A DNA stretch of 6,371 nucleotides from Psychromonas sp. (GCA_023145575.1 JAGLDN010000449.1:1-6371), one strand, 5' to 3'; positions 1-6,125 are shown, numbered from the stretch's first letter. The notes: generated by a model not told the origin, from the sequence alone. Numbers and translations are program-made.

Positions 1-19
1 GTCTTTATTTTAATTCGAC

Positions 20-125
20 CTTTGGTGATTAACGCAGTTAATCATCTCAGAGGGCATTTTTATGTCGAGTACTTGGCACAATTTTCCGATCTGACTTTGC
101 ATTTTGAATTAACATGGGTGTAAAA
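20..125 (+). repeat. Dispersed repeat, copy R1 (IS-remnant type)
   Basis: This stretch resembles two other places in the window. Positions 72-122 align without gaps to 4781-4831 at about 35 of 51 bases by hand count. The ATTTTTATGTC block at 56-66 and the CCGATCTGACTTTGC block at 86-100 match the same blocks before fieF (852-861 and 882-896). The upstream part (20-50) aligns loosely with 799-836. It also contains a perfect palindrome, TGATTAACgcaGTTAATCA, at 26-44. The family is unnamed here; association with IS fragments at the other copies suggests it derives from a mobile element's non-coding end. The alignment is visible in the sequence, the origin is inferred. Confidence 0.6.
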
Positions 126-682
126 TCTATTCCAGCAGATGAACGCTACCACGTAAAGTATACAGTTAGGTTTTTGGAACGGAATCTTGGTAAACATCCC
201 GAGCCTTATGATGAAAGAATAAAACAAATTAGTCAATCAATCCATCCAACATGCTGGCAACGAAATGGTAACTCATTATGCAAGTGCATAAATACAATAT
301 TAGTACTGAGGGCGGCATAACATCATCAAGTAAGATATTTAAAACACAAGGATTTGTAATACAATGTAATTTTAACACAATGAATAGTCATGTACGATGC
401 TTTGTAAACTGGAGTAAATCCAATCAAGCAAAGTTTTAACCTAAGATTTTTTCGAGACAGCAAACGATGTGTTTTTACCCTTTATTTCTATCATTTTTGA
501 TAACGTATATCACTTTAAAGCCCTTCATCTTTTCATGCTGATTGCCGTGCTCCCTTTTGAAGTCGCCTGTTTAGACTTTTTGCTCTAGTCGCTCTGGCGT
601 TTTTGCCGCTTAAATATCATAAGTCTTGTACCCTTTGCTTTCATGGCAAGCTGTCTGCTAGTTCTCTCATTAATAAGCGTGT
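126..682. other. AT-rich stretch with no supported gene
   Basis: I see no convincing gene here. An open frame of 68 codons runs on the plus strand from an ATG at 114, which lies inside the R1 repeat, to 320. It has no Shine-Dalgarno sequence and resembles no family I recognise, so it may be chance or a remnant. The next stretch (330-600) is stop-rich in all frames. Read on the minus strand, 540-682 continues directly from repeat copy A and may be further non-coding or degraded sequence of the same element, but it has no partner elsewhere in the window to prove this. Small inverted repeats such as TGATAacgtaTATCA at 498-512 are present without other promoter or terminator features. Confidence 0.4.
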
Positions 683-920
683 ATACCCATCACACCTGAA
701 GATCTTCGTTTCAGGGCACCTGAGTGATTCATGTTCAAGGCGCAATGTTCCCTTAGGTAGGGTTAAAAAAAAGACTTTAACCCTTTATTGTTTTTAACTT
801 TTGGAGTATTGCAACGCAAAAGATGATTTATTTAGTTGTCCACAAATGGTCATTTTATGTCTCGTAACGATAAACCAGTTACCCATCTGACATTGCCTCT
901 TTACGTCACATGTATATATA
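683..920 (-). repeat. Dispersed repeat, copies A and R2, longest copy in window
   Basis: Read on the minus strand, about 683-850 matches 3088-3265 on the plus strand over some 170 bases. Landmarks are GGACAACT, TTTTGCGTTG, CAATAAAGG, TTAAAGTC, TTTAACCCTACC, ATGAATCACTCAGG, CCTGAAACGA and TTCAGGTGTGATG. On its other side, 838-918 matches the R1 and R3 copies; 27 of 37 bases agree between 882-918 and 4795-4831 by hand count. This copy therefore joins the two halves of the repeat and shows that they belong to one element. It contains a self-complementary pair, GGGTTAAA and TTTAACCC, at about 760-783. No transposase is recognisable in it. It probably is the non-coding end of an IS or a small non-autonomous element; that is inference. 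Confidence 0.7.
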
Positions 921-929
921 CCTTATACT
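900..929 (+). promoter_or_regulatory. Likely sigma70 promoter of fieF-cysE inside repeat end
   Basis: A -35-like TTTACG (900-905, four of six consensus bases) and a -10 TATACT (924-929, five of six) are separated by 18 bp, giving a predicted start near 936 and a leader of about 30 bases before the fieF GTG. The -35 box lies inside the conserved TTTACG(C/T)CACATG motif of the repeat, so the operon's promoter may be borrowed from the repeat. The weak -35 leaves room for doubt. Confidence 0.45.
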
Positions 930-967
930 ATTAAATCTGAACAATTAGATTATATAGAGACTTATTT

Positions 968-1921
968 GTGCAACAAAATATAAGTAAAGAAAAATATGAA
1001 CGCCTGGTAAAACTTGCGGGAAAAGCGGCCATAACGGCTGCAACTATATTAATTATTTTAAAGCTTATTGCTTGGTTTATGACGAGATCATCAAGTATTT
1101 TAGCAGCATTAACAGACTCCATAATGGATGTAACAACGTCTATCATCAACCTTTTTGCAATAAAAATTGCTTTACAGCCCGCTGATGACGACCATCGTTT
1201 TGGACACGGTAAAGCTGAAAGTTTAGCGAGCCTTGCACAAGCTGCATTTATAGCGGGATCCTCTATCTTTTTATTGTTTTCAAGCATTTCAGCAATAATT
1301 CATGGTAACCAGATTGCCTCTACAAGTTTTGCTATTGGTGTTATGTTTTTTTCGCTACTGTTAACAATACTATTAGTTTTGTTTCAGTCTTATGTAGTAA
1401 AGACAACTGGCAGTATGGCAATTAAAGCCGATTCATTACATTATAGAGCTGACATTATACTCAATGCTGCGGTGCTACTTGCAATTTTTTTAGCAGGAAT
1501 GGGATGGCACTGGGCAGATGGCTTCTTTGCTATTTTAGTTAGTTTTTATATATTATATAGCGCATGGGAAATTACTTTTCTCTCGATTAATTCTCTAATG
1601 GATAAACAACTTCCTAAGTCAGATGAAGAAAAAATTATAAAAATAGCTTATCAAATTAACGGAGTTCATGGCATACATGACCTTAGAACGAGAGAGTCTG
1701 GCAATACTAAGTTTATTCAATTTCATTTAGAATTAGATGATGATCTGAGTTTATTGGACGCACATGAAAAAGCCGACAAAGTAGAGGCAAAACTTGCACT
1801 TGAATTCCTGAATGCGGATATTATTATTCATATAGATCCCTTGTCCATAGTGCCTGTTGAAAAACGAAATAAAAAATTGCACTTTCTATGCAAGGCAACA
1901 AATGAAACCAGCCCACTATAG
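968..1921 (+). CDS. fieF: FieF-type cation diffusion facilitator (divalent metal exporter)
   Basis: This 317-residue inner-membrane protein belongs to the CDF family, close to E. coli FieF (YiiP), which exports Zn2+, Cd2+ and Fe2+ in exchange for protons as a homodimer. All YiiP metal ligands are present, shifted by five residues: site A Asp50, Asp54, His158, Asp162; site B Asp73, His76, His80; and cytoplasmic site C His237, His253, His266, His288 and Asp290. The signature PADDDHRFGHGKAESLA covers 71-87. Six membrane segments lie roughly at 15-37, 42-62, 85-110, 119-140, 162-179 and 184-204, with the cytoplasmic domain at about 210-296. A tail of about 20 basic and polar residues extends beyond the usual end. 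The start is GTG: an in-frame stop at 938-940 excludes upstream starts, the next Met is residue 38, and only a weak AGAGA Shine-Dalgarno (956-960) precedes it. It is the first gene of an operon with cysE. The exact metal cannot be read from sequence. Confidence 0.95.
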   Translation: MQQNISKEKYERLVKLAGKAAITAATILIILKLIAWFMTRSSSILAALTDSIMDVTTSIINLFAIKIALQPADDDHRFGHGKAESLASLAQAAFIAGSSIFLLFSSISAIIHGNQIASTSFAIGVMFFSLLLTILLVLFQSYVVKTTGSMAIKADSLHYRADIILNAAVLLAIFLAGMGWHWADGFFAILVSFYILYSAWEITFLSINSLMDKQLPKSDEEKIIKIAYQINGVHGIHDLRTRESGNTKFIQFHLELDDDLSLLDAHEKADKVEAKLALEFLNADIIIHIDPLSIVPVEKRNKKLHFLCKATNETSPL

Positions 1922-1924
1922 GAT
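1919..1924 (+). promoter_or_regulatory. cysE ribosome binding site overlapping fieF stop
   Basis: TAGGAT sits on the fieF stop codon (TAG, 1919-1921) and places its GGA six bases before the cysE ATG at 1930. This overlap supports that start and suggests translational coupling between the two genes. Confidence 0.6.
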
Positions 1925-1929
1925 CATGA

Positions 1930-2706
1930 ATGGAAAATATAAATCAATTATGGGAACAAATATGTAAAGAAGCTAGAAACCATACAGCAAGCGAACCAAT
2001 TCTTGCTAGCTTTTTTTACGCCAATATTTTAAACCATTCAAACTTTGAGAGTGCATTAAGTTATCAGCTTGCTAGTCGACTAGACAGCCAAACTCTGCCT
2101 GCAATGATAGTAAGAGAAATAATAGAGGAAGCATTTACCCTCTCCCCCTCTATCATCAATGCTGCAATGGAAGACATTATTGCAGTGCAAATTCGAGATG
2201 CAGCGGTTAATGATTATTCAACGCCTTTGCTTTATTTAAAAGGATTTCATTCGATTCAAATACACCGTGTAGCTAATTGGCTTTGGTATTCCAACCGTAT
2301 TCAGCTGGCGCAATATCTGCAAAATAAAAGCGCAATGCTCTTTAGCGTTGATATTCATCCAGCGGCTACCATTGGTAAAGGCATAATGTTTGACCATGCA
2401 ACAGGCATTGTGGTAGGCGAAACCACAGTTATTGAAGATAATGTATCCCTATTGCAAAATGTGACACTTGGTGGAACAGGCAATGATCGTGGTGATCGGC
2501 ACCCTAAAATTCGGCAAGGTGTCATGATTGGTGCAGGCGCAAAGGTGCTTGGAAATATTGAAATTGGCGTCGGCGCAAAAATTGGCTCGGGTAGCGTAGT
2601 ACTTAAGTCAGTACCTAGGCACACTACTGTCGCAGGCGTGCCTGCAATTATCGTCGGGAAACCCTCTAGTGATATGCCTGCACTCTCTATGGAACAAGAT
2701 CTTTAA
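1930..2706 (+). CDS. cysE: Serine O-acetyltransferase
   Basis: CysE is the cytoplasmic enzyme that transfers acetyl from acetyl-CoA to L-serine, giving O-acetylserine for cysteine synthesis. The 258 residues compare with 273 in E. coli. The N-terminal helical SAT domain covers about 5-105. The left-handed beta-helix of hexapeptide repeats begins near 140 and runs through DIHPAATIGKGIMFDHATG, LGGTG and GDRHPKIR to VAGVPAIIVGKP at 234-245. Residues matching the E. coli active site, shifted by two, are Asp90, Asp141, Asp155, catalytic His156, Arg190 and His191. The last residues are QDL, not the terminal Ile that in E. coli inserts into the CysK active site to form the cysteine synthase complex; Leu could partly substitute. 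It follows fieF by 8 bases with a good ribosome binding site. A weak inverted repeat (2683-2690 with 2708-2715) overlaps the stop, but no T-run follows. Confidence 0.96.
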   Translation: MENINQLWEQICKEARNHTASEPILASFFYANILNHSNFESALSYQLASRLDSQTLPAMIVREIIEEAFTLSPSIINAAMEDIIAVQIRDAAVNDYSTPLLYLKGFHSIQIHRVANWLWYSNRIQLAQYLQNKSAMLFSVDIHPAATIGKGIMFDHATGIVVGETTVIEDNVSLLQNVTLGGTGNDRGDRHPKIRQGVMIGAGAKVLGNIEIGVGAKIGSGSVVLKSVPRHTTVAGVPAIIVGKPSSDMPALSMEQDL

Positions 2707-2857
2707 TATGGAGAGCGTTCACTATTTAATATATAGGCAATTTAGATATGCGATAGTCTTACGTTTTACATAAGGCAGATTCAATAGCCAAGTGCATAAT
2801 GGTTATGCCACTAGCGCGAGTAAATGTTTTTTCAGCATTTTAAATAGTGCCATAAAT

Positions 2858-3504
2858 AATAGCATTATAGCGGTCTATTATTCAATTGAATTAGGTTATT
2901 TGATCCGGTTTGATAATCCCAATAAATTAATGAGCTACTTTGGCTTAGTGAGCATTCAAGCGGTGAAAACGTCGCTTGGGTGCTGGTAATAGCCGTGCAA
3001 GACAACTACAAGTAATGGCTAGAGAGGCAAGGCATTGATTGAATCGAATGGTTATTCCCTTGCCAAAATTAATAACACCTTTAAAACTCGCCCTTTGGGG
3101 ACAACTGAGTAAATCAACTTTTGCGTTGTAATGCTCAAAAAGTGAATAACAATAAAGGATTAAAGTCTTTTGTTTAACCCTACCGAAAGGAGCATTGAGC
3201 ATTGGGTATTGAACATGAATCACTCAGGCGTCCTGAAACGAGGATCTTCAGGTGTGATGTGTATAAATCAAAAGATATGCAATTAAGGCAGGAGGGACTA
3301 CCTAAAGAAATAGCCGATATGGCATGATCGGCACAACTACGACTCTGTTGTCGATACAATCGACTTTTGCACAAAGGTAAGCATCGAAATGTTGTGGTTA
3401 CTGCGATTGCCAGAGAAATGATTGCTTATATTTAGGCAATATCACGGGAAGTAGTATTGCCTGTGGTTTATGTTAAGTTACGTTCAGCAAGGATGCCTGC
3501 ATGA
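2858..3504 (+). pseudogene. IS110-family transposase, decayed C-terminal half, interrupted
   Basis: This is a remnant of the C-terminal catalytic region (Transposase_20 type) of an IS110-family transposase. Part one, about 2858-3035, reads IELGYLIRFDNPNKLMSYFGLV, then after a shift HSSGEN, then in another frame GAGNSRARQL, matching the family's 'ELGDL.RFDNP..LM.YLGLVPSEHSSG...GNSRARRLL' pattern. Part two, 3259-3504, reads DMQLRQEGLPKEIADMA, stop, then RYNRLLHKGKHRNVVVTAIAR, a second stop, AISREVVLPV, and ends at TGA 3502-3504. Both internal stops (TGA 3325-3327 and TAG 3433-3435) stand where the family has tryptophan. About 200 bases between the parts are foreign and hold repeat copy B. The N-terminal DEDD half and both IS ends are not recognisable, so this element cannot transpose itself. 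Confidence 0.85.
3070..3265 (+). repeat. Dispersed repeat, copy B, inside the IS110 remnant
   Basis: This stretch is the inverted counterpart of 683-860. The match starts loosely at the CGCCCTTTGGGGACAACTGA block and is strongest from 3088 to 3259, ending at TTCAGGTGTGATG. It breaks the IS110 reading frame: the family needs about 13 residues between the GNSRARQL motif and DMQLRQEG, whereas more than 200 bases are present. It therefore looks inserted. I see no target-site duplication, which may be lost through decay. Its orientation is opposite to the copy in front of fieF, so the two form an inverted pair about 2.2 kb apart, around the operon. Confidence 0.7.
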
Positions 3505-3524
3505 ATAAGGATACCTGCATGAAT
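3489..3524 (+). repeat. 18-bp tandem duplication after the IS110 remnant
   Basis: AAGGATGCCTGCATGAAT (3489-3506) is followed at once by AAGGATACCTGCATGAAT (3507-3524), with one mismatch. The first unit contains the stop codon of the IS110 remnant. It resembles slippage or a local duplication and has no known function. Confidence 0.85.
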
Positions 3525-3532
3525 TGTTTTAC

Positions 3533-3590
3533 AAAAAAAGGTTTTGAATTAGCGCATTGTTAGCATTTGATGTCGCTAGCATTCAAAACC
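3533..3590 (-). terminator. Intrinsic terminator for the minus-strand secreted-protein gene
   Basis: On the minus strand, GGTTTTGAATgcTAGCG (from 3590 to 3574) pairs with CGCTAATTCAAAACC (3554 to 3540), a 15-bp stem with a two-base bulge, followed by seven T (3539-3533). It starts 7 bases after the stop codon of the gene at 3597-4510, as expected for its terminator. Being well formed, it suggests that the gene was expressed until recently. Confidence 0.8.
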
Positions 3591-3596
3591 ACATTA

Positions 3597-4510
3597 CTAT
3601 TTAAGTATGTTATGTGATTTAAGTATGTTATGTAGCTTAATCATGGAGACCCTGACATTTTTTAGAGTTCCAACAATAACATAAGAGCGAAAATGAATGC
3701 TACCCTTCGGATCGCCTATTCTGAATACATTATTCCATTTAACGACATTTTGAGGTAGAAAACTGAATGCTCCATAGCCTACCGTAGGCCAAGACTTCTG
3801 AGGGCTATCTGGTGAATAAATTCCCATCGCCCAACCGCCATCTGGAGTAGAAAAGATAACAGGTAAATTTTGCTCATCAGTGGCACCCATTTTTAATGGA
3901 ATAAGTTTATTATTCTTAAGATCAAAGCCCCAGAAATTAGAAAACTCTGATGGCATATAACCTGTCACAGCCTCAAAATTCCAGACGTGTGATGTTCATC
4001 AGCAGGGATATTAAATTGAGTTAGATATTCTATTACATGTGCAAGTCCATAGACTCCAATTGTTACTTGTTTATTCAATATATGATTTGAAGTGGCTTGT
4101 CCATCTACCGGATTCCAAAAAGCCATTTTAGTTTGTGTAGCAAGTATATTTGAAGAACTCCGTGAACTCTGTAGAACACTACTGCTCGGATTCGGATTTA
4201 TTCCATTTGTCACTTCAGAAGCTCCGGCCTCTGTAGGATTAAACATTTCACCTAATCCATCAAAAGATGCTGCCGATTGAAGCTGTCTTCCGTGATCATA
4301 ATCATTAATAAATTCCTTGCCATTCCAAGTTAAAGAACAAATTGCACCTGCATCATATGAACAAGTTTTAATAGTTATAGGCCAAGCACCTGCCTTTTTG
4401 CTAATTTGCATATCACCTGGAGCTGATAAGGCATTAGTATTCATTCCGATTAATGCGGAAACAATGAAAATATATTTCATCGATTTTTTTAATATACAAC
4501 ATTTTATCAT
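3597..4510 (-). pseudogene. Secreted protein of unknown function, split by a one-base frameshift
   Basis: Two adjacent frames, 4510-3965 (181 codons) and 3968-3597, form one ancestral protein of about 304 residues. Frame one ends ...PADEHHTS before running into a short wrong-frame tail. Frame two continues naturally from Trp at 3983 as WNFEAVTGYMPSEF. One missing base near 3984 restores the join. The N-terminus has a signal peptide: Met11 (codon at 4480) with Lys, a hydrophobic run, and a likely cut after ALSA at residue 30; Met11 may be the true start, though neither Met has a ribosome binding site. The mature part is rich in Trp, Gly, Tyr and Phe, with two cysteines at 50 and 58, a Ser-rich loop at 109-120, and patches such as WNGKEFINDYDHGR and VIFSTPDGG. 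This looks like a beta-rich exported protein, perhaps carbohydrate-related, but I do not recognise the family. The last 12 codons contain a duplicated 18-bp unit giving HNILKSHNILK. Confidence 0.75.
3600..3635 (-). repeat. 18-bp tandem duplication at the 3' end of the secreted-protein gene
   Basis: TTTAAGTATGTTATGTGA (3600-3617) is followed directly by TTTAAGTATGTTATGTAG (3618-3635), 16 of 18 bases identical. The duplication keeps the reading frame and repeats the C-terminal peptide HNILK just before the stop. A second tandem pair with the same unit length lies about 75 bases away (3489-3524) but has an unrelated sequence. Confidence 0.85.
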
Positions 4511-4621
4511 TTTAAACGTTTTAGATTAAATTCTCGTATGCATAATTAGTTGAAAAACTAGCTTATTGCATATATATTAATTTACCTTTCCTGCGACAAG
4601 AAATGCAAATAATGAAAAACT
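4511..4621. promoter_or_regulatory. Upstream region of the secreted-protein gene, possible weak promoter
   Basis: On the minus strand, TTGTCG (4600 to 4595) and TATATA (4577 to 4572) are 17 bp apart, each four of six consensus bases, about 60 bases before the first Met codon at 4510. In this AT-rich DNA such a pair may arise by chance. The stretch from 4551 (TGAAAAACT...TTTACCTTTC) is also loosely repeated from 4613 (TGAAAAACT...ATTACCTTTA), so part of it may be duplicated. Confidence 0.25.
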
Positions 4622-4774
4622 GACTTGCTAATATTATATTACCTTTACGGCCTTAATAGAAACGAAATAAATCAAAGCAAAATAGCCAAGCAGCTTGGTG
4701 TGCATGAATCAATCAGTTCACGAATGCTGAAACGCAATATTGGCAAGCAAGGTTATATACTTCAATTTTATGCC
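4622..4774 (+). pseudogene. IS30-family transposase, N-terminal helix-turn-helix fragment
   Basis: One open frame reads YYLYGLNRNEINQSKIAKQL, then GVHESISSRMLKRNIGKQGY, and ends at TAG (4775-4777). This is the typical start of IS30-family transposases: a helix-turn-helix of the HTH_38 kind, with GLN..EIA..LGVH.STISREL.RN.G.RGY. The expected THLTLEER start lies outside the readable frame because a stop at 4613-4615 interrupts it. The fragment breaks off before the usual 'RPKQA' motif, and the whole DDE catalytic domain is absent. Repeat copy R3 begins at the point where similarity stops. The element is dead; only binding of its former ends could remain, if it were expressed at all. Confidence 0.8.
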
Positions 4775-4780
4775 TAGCGC

Positions 4781-4831
4781 CTTGGTACTATTTACCTTGC
4801 TGAATTTGCACGTTTACGCCACATGGATATA
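4781..4831 (+). repeat. Dispersed repeat, copy R3
   Basis: It aligns without gaps to 72-122 (about 35 of 51 bases by hand count), and its last 37 bases align to 882-918 (27 of 37). The shared core is CTGA, TTGC, TTTACG(C/T)CACATG and TATA. It directly abuts the IS30 fragment. A perfect TATAAT follows at 4852-4857 but lacks a well-placed -35 box. Confidence 0.65.
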
Positions 4832-4859
4832 CATATTTACATTATATAGTATATAATGC

Positions 4860-5175
4860 AGTGATGTCAGCTCGGGCAGCATATAAATGTACATTTTTTT
4901 AGTTTGTGCAGTTTAAGCCTTCAGGGCGTGAATTTTTAAAAAATGGTAGGGCAGGCTGTTTTATTTTACTGTTAAAAGAAGATTGCTTGCCTTGCTTCAA
5001 AATATATTTTGATACGAGACAATCTACTCGCCAAAGCCGAAATTCCGCCCTACAAAAAAAAATAATGATCTCATTAAGATACTGATATTTTTTTATAGCC
5101 GAATGTTTTATTGATTGAATTATTTTCAAAGACTCCAAAACACTCCACCCACTTAATTTAAGGTATTTTAACCAA
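4860..5175. other. Region with no supported gene before the orphan CDS
   Basis: I see no clear gene, RNA or terminator. One plus-strand frame stays open from about 4899 to 5086 (FVQFKPSGREFLKNGRAG through RQSRNSALQKK) but has no start codon with a ribosome binding site and belongs to no family I know. A minus-strand frame (4899-5285) is also open but runs into the 5' end of the plus-strand gene. Either may be a gene remnant. Just before the gene at 5176, AAGGT at 5160-5164 can act as a Shine-Dalgarno sequence. Confidence 0.35.
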
Positions 5176-5952
5176 ATGATAGAAGCTTTAACAAAAAGTT
5201 TACTAAAGCAGGAAAATAACGCTGATGCGGAAATGTCACCTAAAGAAATAGCGGATAAAAAGGAACAAGAGGAGCGTAAGATCATAGATGGCTATATATA
5301 TATAAACGCGCCAATAGAATTTAAAATGATTTTTCTATATATTCATATATGGGCAGACGGCGGATTTACTGACACTGAAAAAGTGATTATAAATGAAACT
5401 TTTGAATATGTCACGGATTATTCAAGTAGAGTGCGGGATCAGTGCGATCAGCCTCTATGTGGAGGGGGGATATGGGAACCTGAACATAATCTGATAATAA
5501 AAGCTAAACACATATCGGTGATTAGGCTTATACATAGAATATTAACAGGTGTAGAAACTCACATCATAACATTGGTTGATGTGCGAAATCCAGAAAACCT
5601 AGCTAGCCAAGTAATGAACCCCCAAGATATAGTAGGGATTGTTAATCAGTTCGAGGCACTTGACATCACAGCAAGCGCGCCTTCTGAACATTATAGCCGT
5701 AGGATTTTTATTGAGCGCGGAGGGAGTGGTCATGCACTAAATCTTGGGTGTGAACTATTTGCAGCTGGTCTGGATGACGACAGTCGAGTTATTATACTAT
5801 ACACCGCACTTGTTAACGCTATATGTCCAGGCAACCAGGACGTCATTAATATATTTAAAACCGTAAAGTTATTATTCCCGCCGATCCTACGTTTTCATGA
5901 TTTTGGGCACCTTTCTCAGTGTGATATCGACTGTGGGGAGGATCAGTATTAA
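5176..5952 (+). CDS. Hypothetical soluble protein, 258 aa, function unknown
   Basis: I do not recognise this family. The protein has no signal peptide and no membrane segment. Residues 1-37 are charged and helical (QENNADAEMSPKEIADKKEQ), followed by a compact mixed region. The stretch FLYIHIWADGGFTDTEKVII at about 53-73 resembles the acidic ADG...T..EK..I loop of TerB/DjlA-like helical domains, but this is one short motif and could be coincidence. A Cys/Gly-rich turn, CDQPLCGGGIW, lies at about 89-100, and the C-terminus carries two more cysteines within QCDIDCGEDQY. ATG at 5176 is preceded by AGGT with a long spacer of about 11 bases. The frame ends in two consecutive in-frame stops, TAA TGA (5950-5955). 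It is intact, unlike its neighbours, and stands alone beside IS debris. A host-interaction role is possible given the inferred lifestyle, but nothing in the sequence shows it. Confidence 0.75.
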   Translation: MIEALTKSLLKQENNADAEMSPKEIADKKEQEERKIIDGYIYINAPIEFKMIFLYIHIWADGGFTDTEKVIINETFEYVTDYSSRVRDQCDQPLCGGGIWEPEHNLIIKAKHISVIRLIHRILTGVETHIITLVDVRNPENLASQVMNPQDIVGIVNQFEALDITASAPSEHYSRRIFIERGGSGHALNLGCELFAAGLDDDSRVIILYTALVNAICPGNQDVINIFKTVKLLFPPILRFHDFGHLSQCDIDCGEDQY

Positions 5953-6125
5953 TGAGCCCGATTAAGATTCTGCAAGTTGTAGGTAACATCAAAACACCTT
6001 GTCAGATTTAACGCTCAAGCGCATTAGCACCCTTTGGCTATTGCCACCGTGTTGAGCTGTATTATTCTACTTTAAATATTTCGTGTGTTATTCACATATA
6101 ACGTAAAGGTCAAAAATAAGCAAGA

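Noticed and set aside
190..330. Tyrosine-recombinase-like tail (IQHAGNEMVTHYASA) in a second frame
   Set aside because: The resemblance to the 'H-x-x-...-HYAH' end of integrases is short, needs a frameshift, and no catalytic Arg or Tyr context is visible.
931..1287. Minus-strand open frame of 118 codons over fieF
   Set aside because: It lies opposite a strongly conserved CDF coding region and has no recognisable content; it is a shadow frame.
2355..2624. Minus-strand open frame of 89 codons over cysE
   Set aside because: It lies opposite the hexapeptide-repeat region, whose periodic codons open the antisense frame; no independent evidence.
2683..2715. Inverted repeat around the cysE stop as terminator
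   Set aside because: The stem is 8 bp with a mismatch, has a long loop and no T-run after it.
3259..3504. Stop codons at Trp positions as evidence of UGA/UAG recoding
   Set aside because: Both occur in a frameshifted, interrupted transposase remnant, while intact genes here use TGG for Trp and normal stops. Decay explains it.
4092..4529. Two plus-strand open frames opposite the secreted-protein gene
   Set aside because: They are antisense to the signal-peptide and mature region of a more convincing gene and lack start signals.
4899..5285. Minus-strand open frame of 128 codons
   Set aside because: It overlaps the 5' end of the intact 258-aa gene, has no ribosome binding site and resembles no known protein; kept only as a remark on the intergenic region.
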